DNA of 64,000 nucleotides from Streptomyces olivaceoviridis (lineage in GTDB: Bacteria > Actinomycetota > Actinomycetes > Streptomycetales > Streptomycetaceae). Numbering within the stretch: position 1 is the stretch's first letter; the number at the start of each line of letters is the position of its first letter. The stretch covers positions 370,743-434,742 of the forward strand of contig NZ_BMUI01000006.1 in the NCBI RefSeq assembly GCF_014650115.1. The letters run 5' to 3'. This document shows, piece by piece, positions 47,376 to 55,521 of this stretch. Both the position numbers and the translations under genes were made by a program. The notes beneath the pieces were generated by a model that did not search any database, had not been told where the DNA came from, and was given only the letters and a program-made list of their open reading frames with translations.

Positions 47376-48416
47376 TCAGACCCGGACGCCGAACATGAAC
47401 GGGCCACCGATGGTCGTCATCGACTCGTACCGGACGACCGTGCCGGTACGCGGGGCGTGCAGGATCTGGCCGCGGCCCGCGTAGAGGCCGACGTGGTGCA
47501 GGTCGTTGAAGAAGAAGACCAGGTCGCCGACCTTGAGGTCGCTCTGGTTGTAGATCCTCGTGCCGATCTGCGACTGCGCCTCGGAGGTGCGCGGGATGGA
47601 GACACCGGCCTGGGCGTAGGCCCAGGAGGTCAGGCCCGAGCAGTCGAAGGAGGAGGGGCCGGTGGCGCCGTAGACGTAGGGAGAGCCGAGCCGGGTCTGG
47701 GCGGCGGAGAAGGCCGCCTGGGCGAAACCGGAGCCGGGCGGGGTGTCGCCGAGGTCCACGCGCTCGGTGGAGGAGCGGTTGGCGCGCTGCTGCTCCTCGG
47801 CGAGCTGCGCCTTCTCCTTGGCGGTGAGGGAGTTCAGGAGCTTCTGCGCCTCGGCGAGCTTGCTCTGGACTTCCTTCTTCTTGTTGCCCAGCTCGGTGCG
47901 GGTGGCGGAGAGGTCCTTGAGCTTCTCCGTCGCCTCGGCCCGCTCCTGGGCGAGTTCGCGCTGTTTGTCCTGGATCTTCTTCAGCGCGTCGACCTGCTGG
48001 CTGCTCAACTGGTCGAGCGTGGACGCCTTGTCGAGGTAGTCGTCCGGGTTGGACGACAGGAAGAGCTGGACCGAGGCGTCGATGCCGCCGGAGCGGTACT
48101 GGGCGGTGGCCAGCGAACCCAGGCCGTCGCGCAGCTTGTTGAGCTCCTCCTGGCCGCGGGCGACGCTGTCCTGGATGGTGGAGATCTCCTTTTGCAGCTT
48201 CTGCTGCTTCTCCTTGGCGCCGTTGTACTTCTCGGTCGCCTGCTCGGCCTGCTCGTAGAGCTTGTCGACCTTCGCCTTGACCTCGTCCTTGCCGAGCTTC
48301 TCGCTCGGCGCGGCGTTGGCGGCGTTGGCGCTGAGCGCGACGGCAGCTGCGGCAGCGGTGGTGAGCACGGTCACACGGGTGCGGCTCGGCTGCTTGGGTC
48401 GACGGTGGGACGCCAC
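47376..48416 (-). CDS. NlpC/P60 endopeptidase, RipA-like (second of a pair)
   Basis: A 346-residue protein: signal peptide 1-36 (ending ALSANAANA), long coiled coil (APSEKLGKDEVKAKVDKLYEQ to ~220) and an NlpC/P60 domain with YVYGATGPSSFDCSGLTSWA (Cys) and DLHHVGLYAG (His). It is a DL-endopeptidase involved in cell separation or spore and hyphal growth. A GTG at 48416 follows AAGGAG with 10 bp spacing. A strong promoter with -35 TTGAAC and -10 TAGGGT precedes it. About 45-50% similarity by eye to the neighbour paralogue indicates ancient duplication. Confidence 0.93.
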   Translation of the reverse strand: MASHRRPKQPSRTRVTVLTTAAAAAVALSANAANAAPSEKLGKDEVKAKVDKLYEQAEQATEKYNGAKEKQQKLQKEISTIQDSVARGQEELNKLRDGLGSLATAQYRSGGIDASVQLFLSSNPDDYLDKASTLDQLSSQQVDALKKIQDKQRELAQERAEATEKLKDLSATRTELGNKKKEVQSKLAEAQKLLNSLTAKEKAQLAEEQQRANRSSTERVDLGDTPPGSGFAQAAFSAAQTRLGSPYVYGATGPSSFDCSGLTSWAYAQAGVSIPRTSEAQSQIGTRIYNQSDLKVGDLVFFFNDLHHVGLYAGRGQILHAPRTGTVVRYESMTTIGGPFMFGVRV

Positions 48417-48469
48417 GGAGGACGAACTCCTTCTTGTGAGTGATCACCCGTTCGGAGGTTCGAGCCCAG

Positions 48470-48499
48470 ACCCTAGTGACCTCGTTGTGATCAGTTCAA
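48470..48499 (-). promoter_or_regulatory. Promoter of the second NlpC/P60 gene
   Basis: On the minus strand -35 TTGAAC (48499-48494), an 18-bp spacer and -10 TAGGGT (48475-48470), ~54 bp before the GTG. Further upstream GTGCA-TTCTT-TGCAC (48528-48542) is a short inverted repeat that may be an operator. Confidence 0.65.
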
Positions 48500-48627
48500 A
48501 TCCCACAGCGAAAAATCTCGTCACAGAGTGCATTCTTTGCACACAACTCACGTGCAGTGAGAGCCGGTTGACGCTACGTTGCGTGACGATACGGCCAATT
48601 CGGGCATCGGCTACGCCCGTTGGACCT

Positions 48628-49971
48628 TCAGGACAGTCGCTTCAGAAGCACCGCAGAGGCCACCGGTCGGGCACCCGCCTTCGCGACCCCGTCGGCCACC
48701 TCGCGGTCGGTGGAGGCGACGATGACCGGACGCCCCGGCGGCTCCGCGCGCACCAGCTGGCGGATCAGCTCGTCCGCCGTGACGCCCGGCTTGGAGAACA
48801 GCACCCGCACCCCGCGCGGCGGCGCGAGCAGCACCGGCGCGGCCAGTTCGGCGCCGTCGAAGACACACGTCACCTCGGCCCCGGTCTGCGCGGAGAGCGC
48901 GGAGAGCTGCCCCAGCAGCCGCAGCCGCTGCTTCTCCAGCGGCATCTGCGGATAGCCGGTCTTGGTCACGTTGTAGCCGTCGACGACCAGATGCGCCTGC
49001 GGCAGGGCGAGCAGTTGATCGAGAATGGCCGGATCGTTCTCCGACAGGGCGCGCGCCGCGATGTCCTTCGGCGTCATCCGGCCCGGTTCGACCGCGTCCA
49101 CCGTCTCGGCCGGGCGCACGGACACCGGAGGCAGGGCCAGTTCGCGCCGCAGCCCCTGGGTCGCCTCCAGCAAGGTGTCGAGCAGCAGCCGTACCCGCAT
49201 GTCCTCCACGCTGCGGCCCTCCCGGACCGCCCGTCGGGTGGCCTCCAGCGCGGCCTCGGCCTCGCCCAGGCGGGCCTTGAGCCGCCGGGACTCGCTCTCC
49301 GCGGCCGACACCTGCGCCTGCGCCTCGGCGCGTACGGCGTCCATCTCGCCCTGCGCCTTGCGCAGCGCGGCCTCGCCCCGCTTGACGTCGCTGAGGGCGG
49401 CGCGCAGCTTGCGGTGAAGCGATTCCGCTTCCCTCTTCGCCGATTCGAGCTCCGTGCGCAGCCGCTCGGTCTCGGCGCGGGTGTGGTCGCGGGCCTGCGC
49501 CAGCTCCGCGCGCAGCCGCTCCAGCTCGGCCCGGCTCTCCTCGTCGGCGCGCTCGGCGTGCGCGCGCTGGGCCTCCTCGCCGGCCGCGGTGACCAGCTTC
49601 ACCCAGCCCGCCGGGCGCAGCACGTAGGCCGCGGCCGCCACGTCGAGCGGGTCCGCGGCCGGGGGCGGGGAGCCGGCGTCGAGGGCACCGGCGAGTTCCG
49701 GCTGCGCCTCTCTGAACCGCTCCCCGATCCGCTGCCGGAACACGGCATCGGTCTCCAGCGCCGCCGCCATCGCGTTCCCGGCGAACTTCGCCCGGCGATT
49801 GGGGGCGAACCGGGCGTACTGTCTGAGCTGGGCGGGCAGTTCGGCCACGGTCAGCCCGCCGAAGCCGTCCGACACGATCTGCACGACCCGCTTGCGCACG
49901 CCGTCGGGCAGCGGACGGTCAAGCACCTCGGCGGTGCCGTCGCCCGGCCCCCCGCCTGCGGTCTCCACCAT
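48628..49971 (-). CDS. NYN-domain protein with central coiled coil
   Basis: A 447-residue protein. N-terminal ~150 residues are helical, a long Ala/Glu/Arg-rich coiled coil (residues ~140-280, e.g. RAELERLRAELAQARDHTRA) follows, and the C-terminal ~150 residues form a NYN/YacP-like PIN nuclease domain with HLVVDGYNVTKTGYP, EVTCVFDGAELAAPVLLAP, VRVLFSKPGVTADELIRQL and PVIVASTDREVADGVAKAGARPV. Asp residues in VDGYN, TCVFDG and TDRE form the presumed Mg site. A ribosome- or mRNA-associated RNase role is inferred from Rae1-like relatives. Its ATG starts at 49971. Confidence 0.9.
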   Translation of the reverse strand: MVETAGGGPGDGTAEVLDRPLPDGVRKRVVQIVSDGFGGLTVAELPAQLRQYARFAPNRRAKFAGNAMAAALETDAVFRQRIGERFREAQPELAGALDAGSPPPAADPLDVAAAAYVLRPAGWVKLVTAAGEEAQRAHAERADEESRAELERLRAELAQARDHTRAETERLRTELESAKREAESLHRKLRAALSDVKRGEAALRKAQGEMDAVRAEAQAQVSAAESESRRLKARLGEAEAALEATRRAVREGRSVEDMRVRLLLDTLLEATQGLRRELALPPVSVRPAETVDAVEPGRMTPKDIAARALSENDPAILDQLLALPQAHLVVDGYNVTKTGYPQMPLEKQRLRLLGQLSALSAQTGAEVTCVFDGAELAAPVLLAPPRGVRVLFSKPGVTADELIRQLVRAEPPGRPVIVASTDREVADGVAKAGARPVASAVLLKRLS

Positions 49972-50018
49972 CCGTCACACCCCAATACCGGAATAAGCCT
50001 CTCCGGGGGCCGCTCCGC

Positions 50019-50258
50019 TCAGGAGCCGGCGCCCGGCCTGTCCACGAGTTCCACCTGGTCCACCGCGTTGCACCAGCGGCAGCGCACCGATTCGATGGTC
50101 TCACTGACCACCTCGCGCTCCTCCACCGTCGGCTCGCCCGCCAGGTCGAGGTGGACGTACTCGACGACCTTGGACGAGCGGGTCACGTCGAAACGCGTGA
50201 GGTTGCCGCACAGGGTGCAACGCCATCGTGTCGTGGCCGTCGGCAGGGGAACCGTCAT
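50019..50258 (-). CDS. Small zinc-ribbon protein
   Basis: A 79-residue protein with two CxxC pairs: RWRCTLCGNLTRFDVTRS and VRCRWCNAVDQVELV, a clear rubredoxin/zinc-ribbon pattern. It is conserved at this position in Streptomyces but has no known function. The ATG at 50258 follows GGAAGAGAAC. It probably forms a transcriptional unit with the NYN gene, which begins 47 bp downstream. Confidence 0.85.
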   Translation of the reverse strand: MTVPLPTATTRWRCTLCGNLTRFDVTRSSKVVEYVHLDLAGEPTVEEREVVSETIESVRCRWCNAVDQVELVDRPGAGS

Positions 50259-50409
50259 GGTGACTGTTCTCTTCCTTCTCGTGTCGGTCCGCGCCGTCCC
50301 CGACGCGTGTGGCCGTAACCCTACGGCCTGGCGGGTGCCCGCCGCCCGTCCGTCCACGGCGGCGAGGCGGTCTGTCAGCAAGCGTCCCGTTACGTCATGC
50401 TCTGTAGTC

Positions 50410-51153
50410 ATGATCAGCACCTGGAGCACGGCGGCCGGCAGGACACTCAGAGCGGTCCGGGGCGCCTCGGCACCGGTGACGTACGGCCTCATCGTCGCGT
50501 GCGGTCTGGTCTTCGCCCTCGGCCCTGCCTCCGGGCTGGTCCCCGGGTACGGCTCCGGGGACGCGCTGCTCGCCGCGCAGCGGACGTACTTCCGGCACTG
50601 GGGCGTGGTCCCGGCCGAGCTGTTCGACGGTCCGGCCGGGGCCGCGCTCACCCCGGCCACCGCGCTGTTCGTGCACGGCAGCTGGGTGCACCTGCTCGGC
50701 AACATGCTCTTCCTCTTCGTCTTCGGGGTGATGACCGAGGAGCGGATGGGCCGGGTGGAGTTCACCCTGTTCTACGTCGGCTGCGGCTACCTCGCCCTGC
50801 TGGGGTACGCGGCGGCCAACGCGGCCTCCGAGCAGTCGCTGGTCGGCGCCTCCGGGGCGGTCTCGGCGGTCCTCGGAGCGTTCCTCTACCTTTTCCCCCG
50901 CGCCCGTGTGACCAGTCTCCTGCCCTTCCTGTTCTTCCTGCCGCTGCGCTTCCCGGCCTGGGTGGTGCTGCCGTCCTGGGCGGCCCTCCAGTGGCTGGCG
51001 GCGGGGCGCGCCTCCGACGGCCCCGGGGTGGCGTACCTGGCACACCTGGTGGGGTTCGGGCTGGGGTTCGGTTACGCGTGGGTGCGTTATGGCCGTACAG
51101 CTAGAGTGAAAGCCGCCGCAGCTCCGGTCACCGAGGGAGAGAGACAGCCGTGA
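50410..51153 (+). CDS. Rhomboid-family intramembrane serine protease
   Basis: A 247-residue six-helix membrane protease. Key residues: ALFVHGSWVHLLGNMLFLFVFG with Asn98 in the oxyanion region, the catalytic Ser148 in VGASGAVSAVLG, and His212 in AHLVGFGLGF. The luminal N-terminal ~25 residues are short. The substrate is unknown. The ATG at 50410 is the first plausible start. It overlaps the downstream Lrp-type gene by 4 bp. Confidence 0.94.
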   Translation: MISTWSTAAGRTLRAVRGASAPVTYGLIVACGLVFALGPASGLVPGYGSGDALLAAQRTYFRHWGVVPAELFDGPAGAALTPATALFVHGSWVHLLGNMLFLFVFGVMTEERMGRVEFTLFYVGCGYLALLGYAAANAASEQSLVGASGAVSAVLGAFLYLFPRARVTSLLPFLFFLPLRFPAWVVLPSWAALQWLAAGRASDGPGVAYLAHLVGFGLGFGYAWVRYGRTARVKAAAAPVTEGERQP

Positions 51154-51431
51154 TCACCGCGATCGTCCTGATCAAGACCAGCGTGGACCGGATCCCCGAG
51201 ATCGCGGAGCGGATCGCTTCGCTGGATTCGGTGAGCGAGGTGTTCTCCGTCACCGGTACGTACGACCTGATCGCGATGGTCCGGGTGCGGGAGCACGAGG
51301 ATCTCGCCGAGATCATTCCGGGGCGGATCAGCAAGATCCCCGGGGTGGAGGCCACGGACACGCACGTCGCGTTCCGCACCTACTCCCAGCACGACCTGGA
51401 GGCCGCGTTCGCGATCGGCCTCGACAACTAG
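51150..51431 (+). CDS. Lrp/AsnC effector-domain protein without HTH
   Basis: A 93-residue protein consisting only of the RAM (ligand-binding) domain of Lrp/AsnC regulators: AIVLIKTSVDRIPEIAERIASL, DLIAMVRVREHEDLAEII and GRISKIPGVEATDTHVAF. There is no DNA-binding helix-turn-helix, so it is not a classical repressor and may modulate other Lrp proteins by co-oligomerisation or bind amino acids itself. A GTG at 51150 overlaps the rhomboid stop (GTGA), which supports translational coupling with that gene. Relatives of similar length are common in actinobacteria. Confidence 0.88.
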   Translation: MITAIVLIKTSVDRIPEIAERIASLDSVSEVFSVTGTYDLIAMVRVREHEDLAEIIPGRISKIPGVEATDTHVAFRTYSQHDLEAAFAIGLDN

Positions 51432-51443
51432 GACCAGGGGTAG

Positions 51444-53786
51444 CTAGGCGCTCACGTCCACCGCGGCGATCCCGGTGCCCGAGGGGACGTAGAGCCGGCC
51501 GCCGCGCACGACCGGGGTGTGCTGGTCGTCGCCCGCGTCCCGGCCCACGACCGCGTTCCAGCGCTTCTTCCCGTTCAGGTCCAGGGCGCAGACCTTCTCG
51601 CCCGCATGCGCGTACACGATGTCACCGGCCACCACCGCGCGGGGGTCCGCCGGGCCGCCCTCGAAGCCGTGCGTCCAGGCACGGGAGCCGTCGGCCGCCC
51701 GGACGGCGTACACGCCGCCCTGTTCGGTGCCGACGGCCAGGGTGCGACTGCCCCCGGTCAGCGTCCCGCCGTTGTCCTCCTGGCGCCACAGCCGGCGGCC
51801 GTCCGAGATGCGGAAGCCCTGGAGTTCGGCGGCGGAGTCCGTGAACACGGTGGTGCCCGCCAGGGCGACGGCGGTGGCGTCGGTGCCCGCGGGCACCTGC
51901 CACTTGCGCGAACCGTCCCGCGCGTCCAGCGCCAGCAGGACGTCGCCGTAGCTGCCCGTGCAGACCGTCCCGCCCGAGACCAGCGGGACGCCGGTGGGGC
52001 CGGCCAGGGTCTTGGCGGTCCACTTCTCGCTGCCGTCAGAGGCGTAGCAGCGCAGCCCGCCCGTGTTCGTGCCGCCGACGGAGACGAGGACGTCCTGGCC
52101 TAGCAGGACGGGGACGTCGTACCGCTGGTCGCCGAGGGTGCGGGTCCACAGCGGGCTGCCGGACGGGCTCACCGCGGTCAGCCGGCGCGAGTCCTCGGAG
52201 TGCAGGCCCACCACGCAGTACACGGCGTCCCGGGTGGCCACGGGCGTGGAGACGTCATCGCCGAGCCGGACCTTCCAGCGCTTGGAGCCGTCCCGGGAGA
52301 TCGCGTGCAGCACACCGCCGGAGGTGCCCGCGTAGACGACGGAACCGTCCGGGGACAGCGCGCAGCAGGCCCCGTCCAGGCCGCCGATGCCACCGAGGTC
52401 GTACTGCCAGCGCAGCACCGCCGGCCCGCCCGTGCGGTGGGCCGACGGGACCGATGAGCTGTCGCTGCCGCCACCGCTCTCGGTACGGAACCCGTACTCC
52501 CACAGCCCGCCGCCGACCCCGGCCACGGCCACGGCGACGGCTCCCCCGGCGAGGGCCTTGAGGAGCCGGCGCCGGCCGGGAGCCACGGCACCCACGCGGC
52601 GGCCTGGGGCGCCGGAGTCGACGGAGGTGGCCGCCCCGGCCGAGCCGCCGGGGGTGACGGGAGTGACGGGGGTGACGGGGGTGACGGAATCGGTCGGGGC
52701 CGCCGGGCCCGCCGGGGTGGCGTGGTCCGCCGGGTCGGTCCAGGTGGCGCGGGTGGTCGAGTCCGCCGGGGTGGCGGGGTCGGTGGCGCGGGTGATCGAG
52801 TCCGCCGGGGTGGCGGGGTCGGTGGCGCGGGTGGTCGAGTCCGCCGGGGTGGCGGGGTCGGTGGCGGTGGGGTGGGGGGCCAGGTACTCCACGCCGCTGG
52901 GGCGGTCGTCCGGGGCGGGGCGGGGCCGGGACGCGGGGCCGTACCAGCCCGGGCGGACGGCGCCGCGCAGGGTGTCCGGGGCGAACCCGGCGCTCGCCAC
53001 CACCTCCGCCGGCTCCGGGCGCTCCAGCGGGTCCTCGCGCAGACAGGCCGTGACCAGCGGGCGGACGTCCTCCGGCACGCCGGACAGGTCGAAGTCGCGG
53101 GTGAGGATGCGCAGCAGGACCACCGAGTCCTGGCCCTCCCCGAACGGCTCCCGGCCGGCCGCCGCGTACGCGAGGACCGCGCCGAGGGAGAAGACGTCGC
53201 TGGGCGGGCCGACCTGGCCGCCGTTGCGGATCTGCTCCGGCGAGACGTAGCCGACCGAGCCGACGACCGCGCCGGTGCGGGTCAGCGCGGTGGCCTCCAG
53301 CGCCCGGACGATCCCGAAGTCGATGACCCGGGGCCCGTCCGGGCCCAGCAGGATGTTCGACGGTTTCAGGTCCCGGTGGACCAGCCCCTTGGCGTGGATG
53401 GCCGCCAGTGCCTCGCCGAGCGCGGCGGCGAGGATCCGGACCGCGGGGCGCGGCAGCGCGCCGTGGTCCAGGACGGCGTCCCGCAGGTTGGGGCCGGGGA
53501 CGAACTCCGTTGCCATCCAGGGCCGTTCGGCATCGGTGTCGGCGTCCACGACCCGTGCGGTGTAGGTGTCCGCGCCGCCGACGGTCTGGGCGGCGCGGAC
53601 CTCGTGGCGGAAGCGGGCGCGGAAGGTGCGGTCCTCGGCGTGCTCGGCCCGTACGACCTTCACCGCGAGCCGCAGCCCGGTGCGGGACTCGGCGAGGTAG
53701 ACCTCGCCCATGCCGCCCGCGCCCAGTCTGTGCGTGGTGGCGTACGGGCCGATGTGGCGCGGATCTGTGGCGCGCAGCGGCTGCAC
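51444..53786 (-). CDS. Ser/Thr kinase with PQQ-like beta-propeller sensor
   Basis: A 780-residue protein. Kinase domain residues ~13-270: GAGGMGEVYLAE, Lys43 (LAVKVV), HRD at 137-139 (HRDLKPSNI), DFG at 156-158 and GSVGYVSPEQ. A low-complexity Pro/Thr/Ala-rich linker (270-405) carries three 13-residue repeats. A membrane helix (~408-430: LLKALAGGAVAVAVAGVGGG) follows, then an extracellular eight-bladed PQQ-binding-like propeller (450-780; WxxxLG/GxxRW repeats). The extracellular propeller is the likely ligand sensor. The start ATG has GGTGTCAAGGG... not well placed; the coordinates follow the kinase fold. It is convergent with the Lrp gene. Confidence 0.9.
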   Translation of the reverse strand: MQPLRATDPRHIGPYATTHRLGAGGMGEVYLAESRTGLRLAVKVVRAEHAEDRTFRARFRHEVRAAQTVGGADTYTARVVDADTDAERPWMATEFVPGPNLRDAVLDHGALPRPAVRILAAALGEALAAIHAKGLVHRDLKPSNILLGPDGPRVIDFGIVRALEATALTRTGAVVGSVGYVSPEQIRNGGQVGPPSDVFSLGAVLAYAAAGREPFGEGQDSVVLLRILTRDFDLSGVPEDVRPLVTACLREDPLERPEPAEVVASAGFAPDTLRGAVRPGWYGPASRPRPAPDDRPSGVEYLAPHPTATDPATPADSTTRATDPATPADSITRATDPATPADSTTRATWTDPADHATPAGPAAPTDSVTPVTPVTPVTPGGSAGAATSVDSGAPGRRVGAVAPGRRRLLKALAGGAVAVAVAGVGGGLWEYGFRTESGGGSDSSSVPSAHRTGGPAVLRWQYDLGGIGGLDGACCALSPDGSVVYAGTSGGVLHAISRDGSKRWKVRLGDDVSTPVATRDAVYCVVGLHSEDSRRLTAVSPSGSPLWTRTLGDQRYDVPVLLGQDVLVSVGGTNTGGLRCYASDGSEKWTAKTLAGPTGVPLVSGGTVCTGSYGDVLLALDARDGSRKWQVPAGTDATAVALAGTTVFTDSAAELQGFRISDGRRLWRQEDNGGTLTGGSRTLAVGTEQGGVYAVRAADGSRAWTHGFEGGPADPRAVVAGDIVYAHAGEKVCALDLNGKKRWNAVVGRDAGDDQHTPVVRGGRLYVPSGTGIAAVDVSA
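52744..52860. repeat. Three 39-bp tandem repeats in the kinase gene linker
   Basis: Units at 52744-52782, 52783-52821 and 52822-52860, identical except for one base. On the coding (minus) strand each gives 13 residues of the type DPATPADSTTRAT. A further 9-bp repeat (coding VTP) is present four times around 52650-52690. Confidence 0.9.
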
Positions 53787-53836
53787 TCCGGGGTCCCCCT
53801 GTCCGACGTGGTGTCAAGGGGAGGTTATAGCGCCGT

Positions 53837-55198
53837 TCAGACCGCGGGCACGCAGCGGCCGTCCTCCGTGCGGTACTGCCACTTCGCGCCCTCCGCCACC
53901 AGTTCCCTGACGGCGTTGACGAAGCGTTCCACGTGCTCGTCCGGCGTGCCCGCGCCGAAGCTGACGCGGATGGCGTTGAGGGACTTCTCGCCCGGGGCCG
54001 CCTCGGGGGCGCCGCACTCGCCCTGGGTCTGCGGGTCGCTGCCGAGCAGGGTGCGGACCAGCGGGTGGGCGCAGAAGAGGCCGTCGCGGACGCCGATGCC
54101 GTACTCGGCGGAGAGCGCGGCGGCGAAGTGCGAGCTGTTCCAGCCCTCGACGACGAAGGAGATGACGCCGACGCGCGGGGCGTCGTCGCCGAAGAGGGAC
54201 AGCACGCGCACCTCGGGCACCTCGGCCAGGCCCTCGCGGACCGTGGCGATCAGGTGCTGTTCGCGGGCGACGAGGGTGTCCCAGCCGGCCTCGGTGAGGG
54301 CCTTGCAGGCGGAGGCGATGGCGTAGGCGCCGATGACGTTCGGGGAGCCCGCCTCGTGCCGGGCCGCGGTCTCGTGCCACTCGACGGCCACGCCGCCGTC
54401 CTGGCGCCGGGTGACCTTGCGGCTGGCGCCGCCGCCCGCGAGGTACGGCTCGGCCGCCTGGAGCCAGTCGGCGCGGCCGGCCAGGACGCCGGAGCCGAAG
54501 GGGGCGTACAGCTTGTGGCCGGAGAAGGCGACCCAGTCGACGTCCAGGTCACGCAGGTCCACCGGGTGGTGCGGGGCCAGCTGGGCGGCGTCCAGGACGA
54601 TGCGGGCGCCGTGGACGTGCGCGGCGGCGGCCAGTTCGCGCACCGGCCACAGCTCGCCGGTGACGTTGGAGGCGCCGGTGACGCAGACCAGGGCCGGGCC
54701 GTACGGGTCACGGCCGGCGAGGGCCCGCTCCAGGGTCTCCACGGCCTGCCGCGGGGTGCGCGGGGCGTCGAGGTAGGTGACCCGCGCGTCCTGCCAGGGC
54801 AGCAGGGAGGCGTGGTGCTCGGTCTCGAAGACGAAGACCTCGCAGTCGGCCGGGATCACCCGGGCCAGCAGGTTGAGGGAGTCGGTGGTCGAGCGGGTGA
54901 AGATCACCTGGTCGGCCGGGCGGCAGCCGAGGAACTCGGCGACCGTCTTGCGGGCGTTCTCGAACAGGTCGGTGGAGAGCTGGGAGAGGTAGCCGGCGCC
55001 GCGGTGGACACTGCCGTAGTACGGGGCGTACGCGGCGACGTCGTCCCAGACGCGCTGGAGGGCGGGGGCGCTGGCCGCGTAGTCCAGGGCGGCGTAGCTG
55101 ACTTCGCCGCCGGTGACCAGCGGGACGGTGACATCTCGCCCCAGAACGGGCAGAGGGGTGCAAACGGACTGGTCGGCGGCAGCGGTGGAGACGGACAT
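53837..55198 (-). CDS. Class V PLP enzyme (cysteine-desulfurase-like)
   Basis: A 453-residue fold-type I PLP enzyme. PLP Lys229 is in FSGHKLYAPFGSG, the ring-contacting ETEHHASLLPW motif and VLDAAQLAPHHPVDL are present, and Cys376 in RDGLFCAHP matches the loop Cys of SufS-type desulfurases. It may desulfurate cysteine or a related thiol compound, or act as a transaminase or isomerase. No suf or isc genes are adjacent. A SAM-IV riboswitch lies upstream, so expression falls when S-adenosylmethionine is abundant; this points to sulfur-amino-acid metabolism. The start ATG at 55198 has GGGAG ~10 bp upstream. Confidence 0.88.
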   Translation of the reverse strand: MSVSTAAADQSVCTPLPVLGRDVTVPLVTGGEVSYAALDYAASAPALQRVWDDVAAYAPYYGSVHRGAGYLSQLSTDLFENARKTVAEFLGCRPADQVIFTRSTTDSLNLLARVIPADCEVFVFETEHHASLLPWQDARVTYLDAPRTPRQAVETLERALAGRDPYGPALVCVTGASNVTGELWPVRELAAAAHVHGARIVLDAAQLAPHHPVDLRDLDVDWVAFSGHKLYAPFGSGVLAGRADWLQAAEPYLAGGGASRKVTRRQDGGVAVEWHETAARHEAGSPNVIGAYAIASACKALTEAGWDTLVAREQHLIATVREGLAEVPEVRVLSLFGDDAPRVGVISFVVEGWNSSHFAAALSAEYGIGVRDGLFCAHPLVRTLLGSDPQTQGECGAPEAAPGEKSLNAIRVSFGAGTPDEHVERFVNAVRELVAEGAKWQYRTEDGRCVPAV

Positions 55199-55311
55199 GG
55201 CGGAACTCCCGTGAGAGGAATGCGGAGAAGAGAGGAAAAGGGGTGTGCGGAGGCGGGGCTCTGCGGCCCTAACGCATTCGCTTGCTCACGGAGGACTCCC
55301 TCGGACGACCA

Positions 55312-55335
55312 GGACCCCTGGTGTGTGAGGGGTCC
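55312..55335 (-). terminator. Hairpin at the 3' end of the SAM-IV riboswitch
   Basis: Arms GGACCCCT and AGGGGTCC (8 bp) with an 8-nt loop. It directly follows and partly overlaps the last conserved bases of the aptamer (GCGCGGACC) and could be the expression platform, either as a terminator or as a switchable stem. Confidence 0.5.
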
Positions 55336-55448
55336 GCGCTTGCCGTAGGCCTTGCTGCCGTACGACCTGGTCTTCACCCGGGGCACCCCGCCACGGACGG
55401 AGGGTTGCCGGACAGTCGGCCGGGGCCTCATGACTGTCACTCATGACC
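55333..55448 (-). ncRNA. SAM-IV riboswitch
   Basis: On the minus strand the conserved segments of the actinobacterial SAM-IV aptamer follow in order: GGTCATGAGTGACAG at the 5' end, GGCCCCGGCC, GTCCGGCAACCCTCC, GGCGGGGTGCCCCGGGTGA, AGACCAGGTC closing the first stem, then a 3' hairpin and GGCAAGCGCGGACC. It lies ~135 bp upstream of the class V PLP enzyme gene on the same strand, consistent with control by S-adenosylmethionine. Confidence 0.93.
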
Positions 55449-55521
55449 TGGTACAGGAACGTACTGAAGTGATCGTCGTCCCGCAACCCGTGTCCGGATC
55501 GCGGGACGACTCCCGGGGGCG

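Noticed and set aside
48417..48627. ydaO (c-di-AMP) riboswitch upstream of the NlpC/P60 gene
   Set aside because: Such elements often precede wall hydrolase genes, but the conserved core segments are absent here; a normal promoter explains the region.
55199..55521. Small open frames upstream of the class V PLP gene
   Set aside because: They overlap the SAM-IV riboswitch and leader, which explain the conserved sequence.
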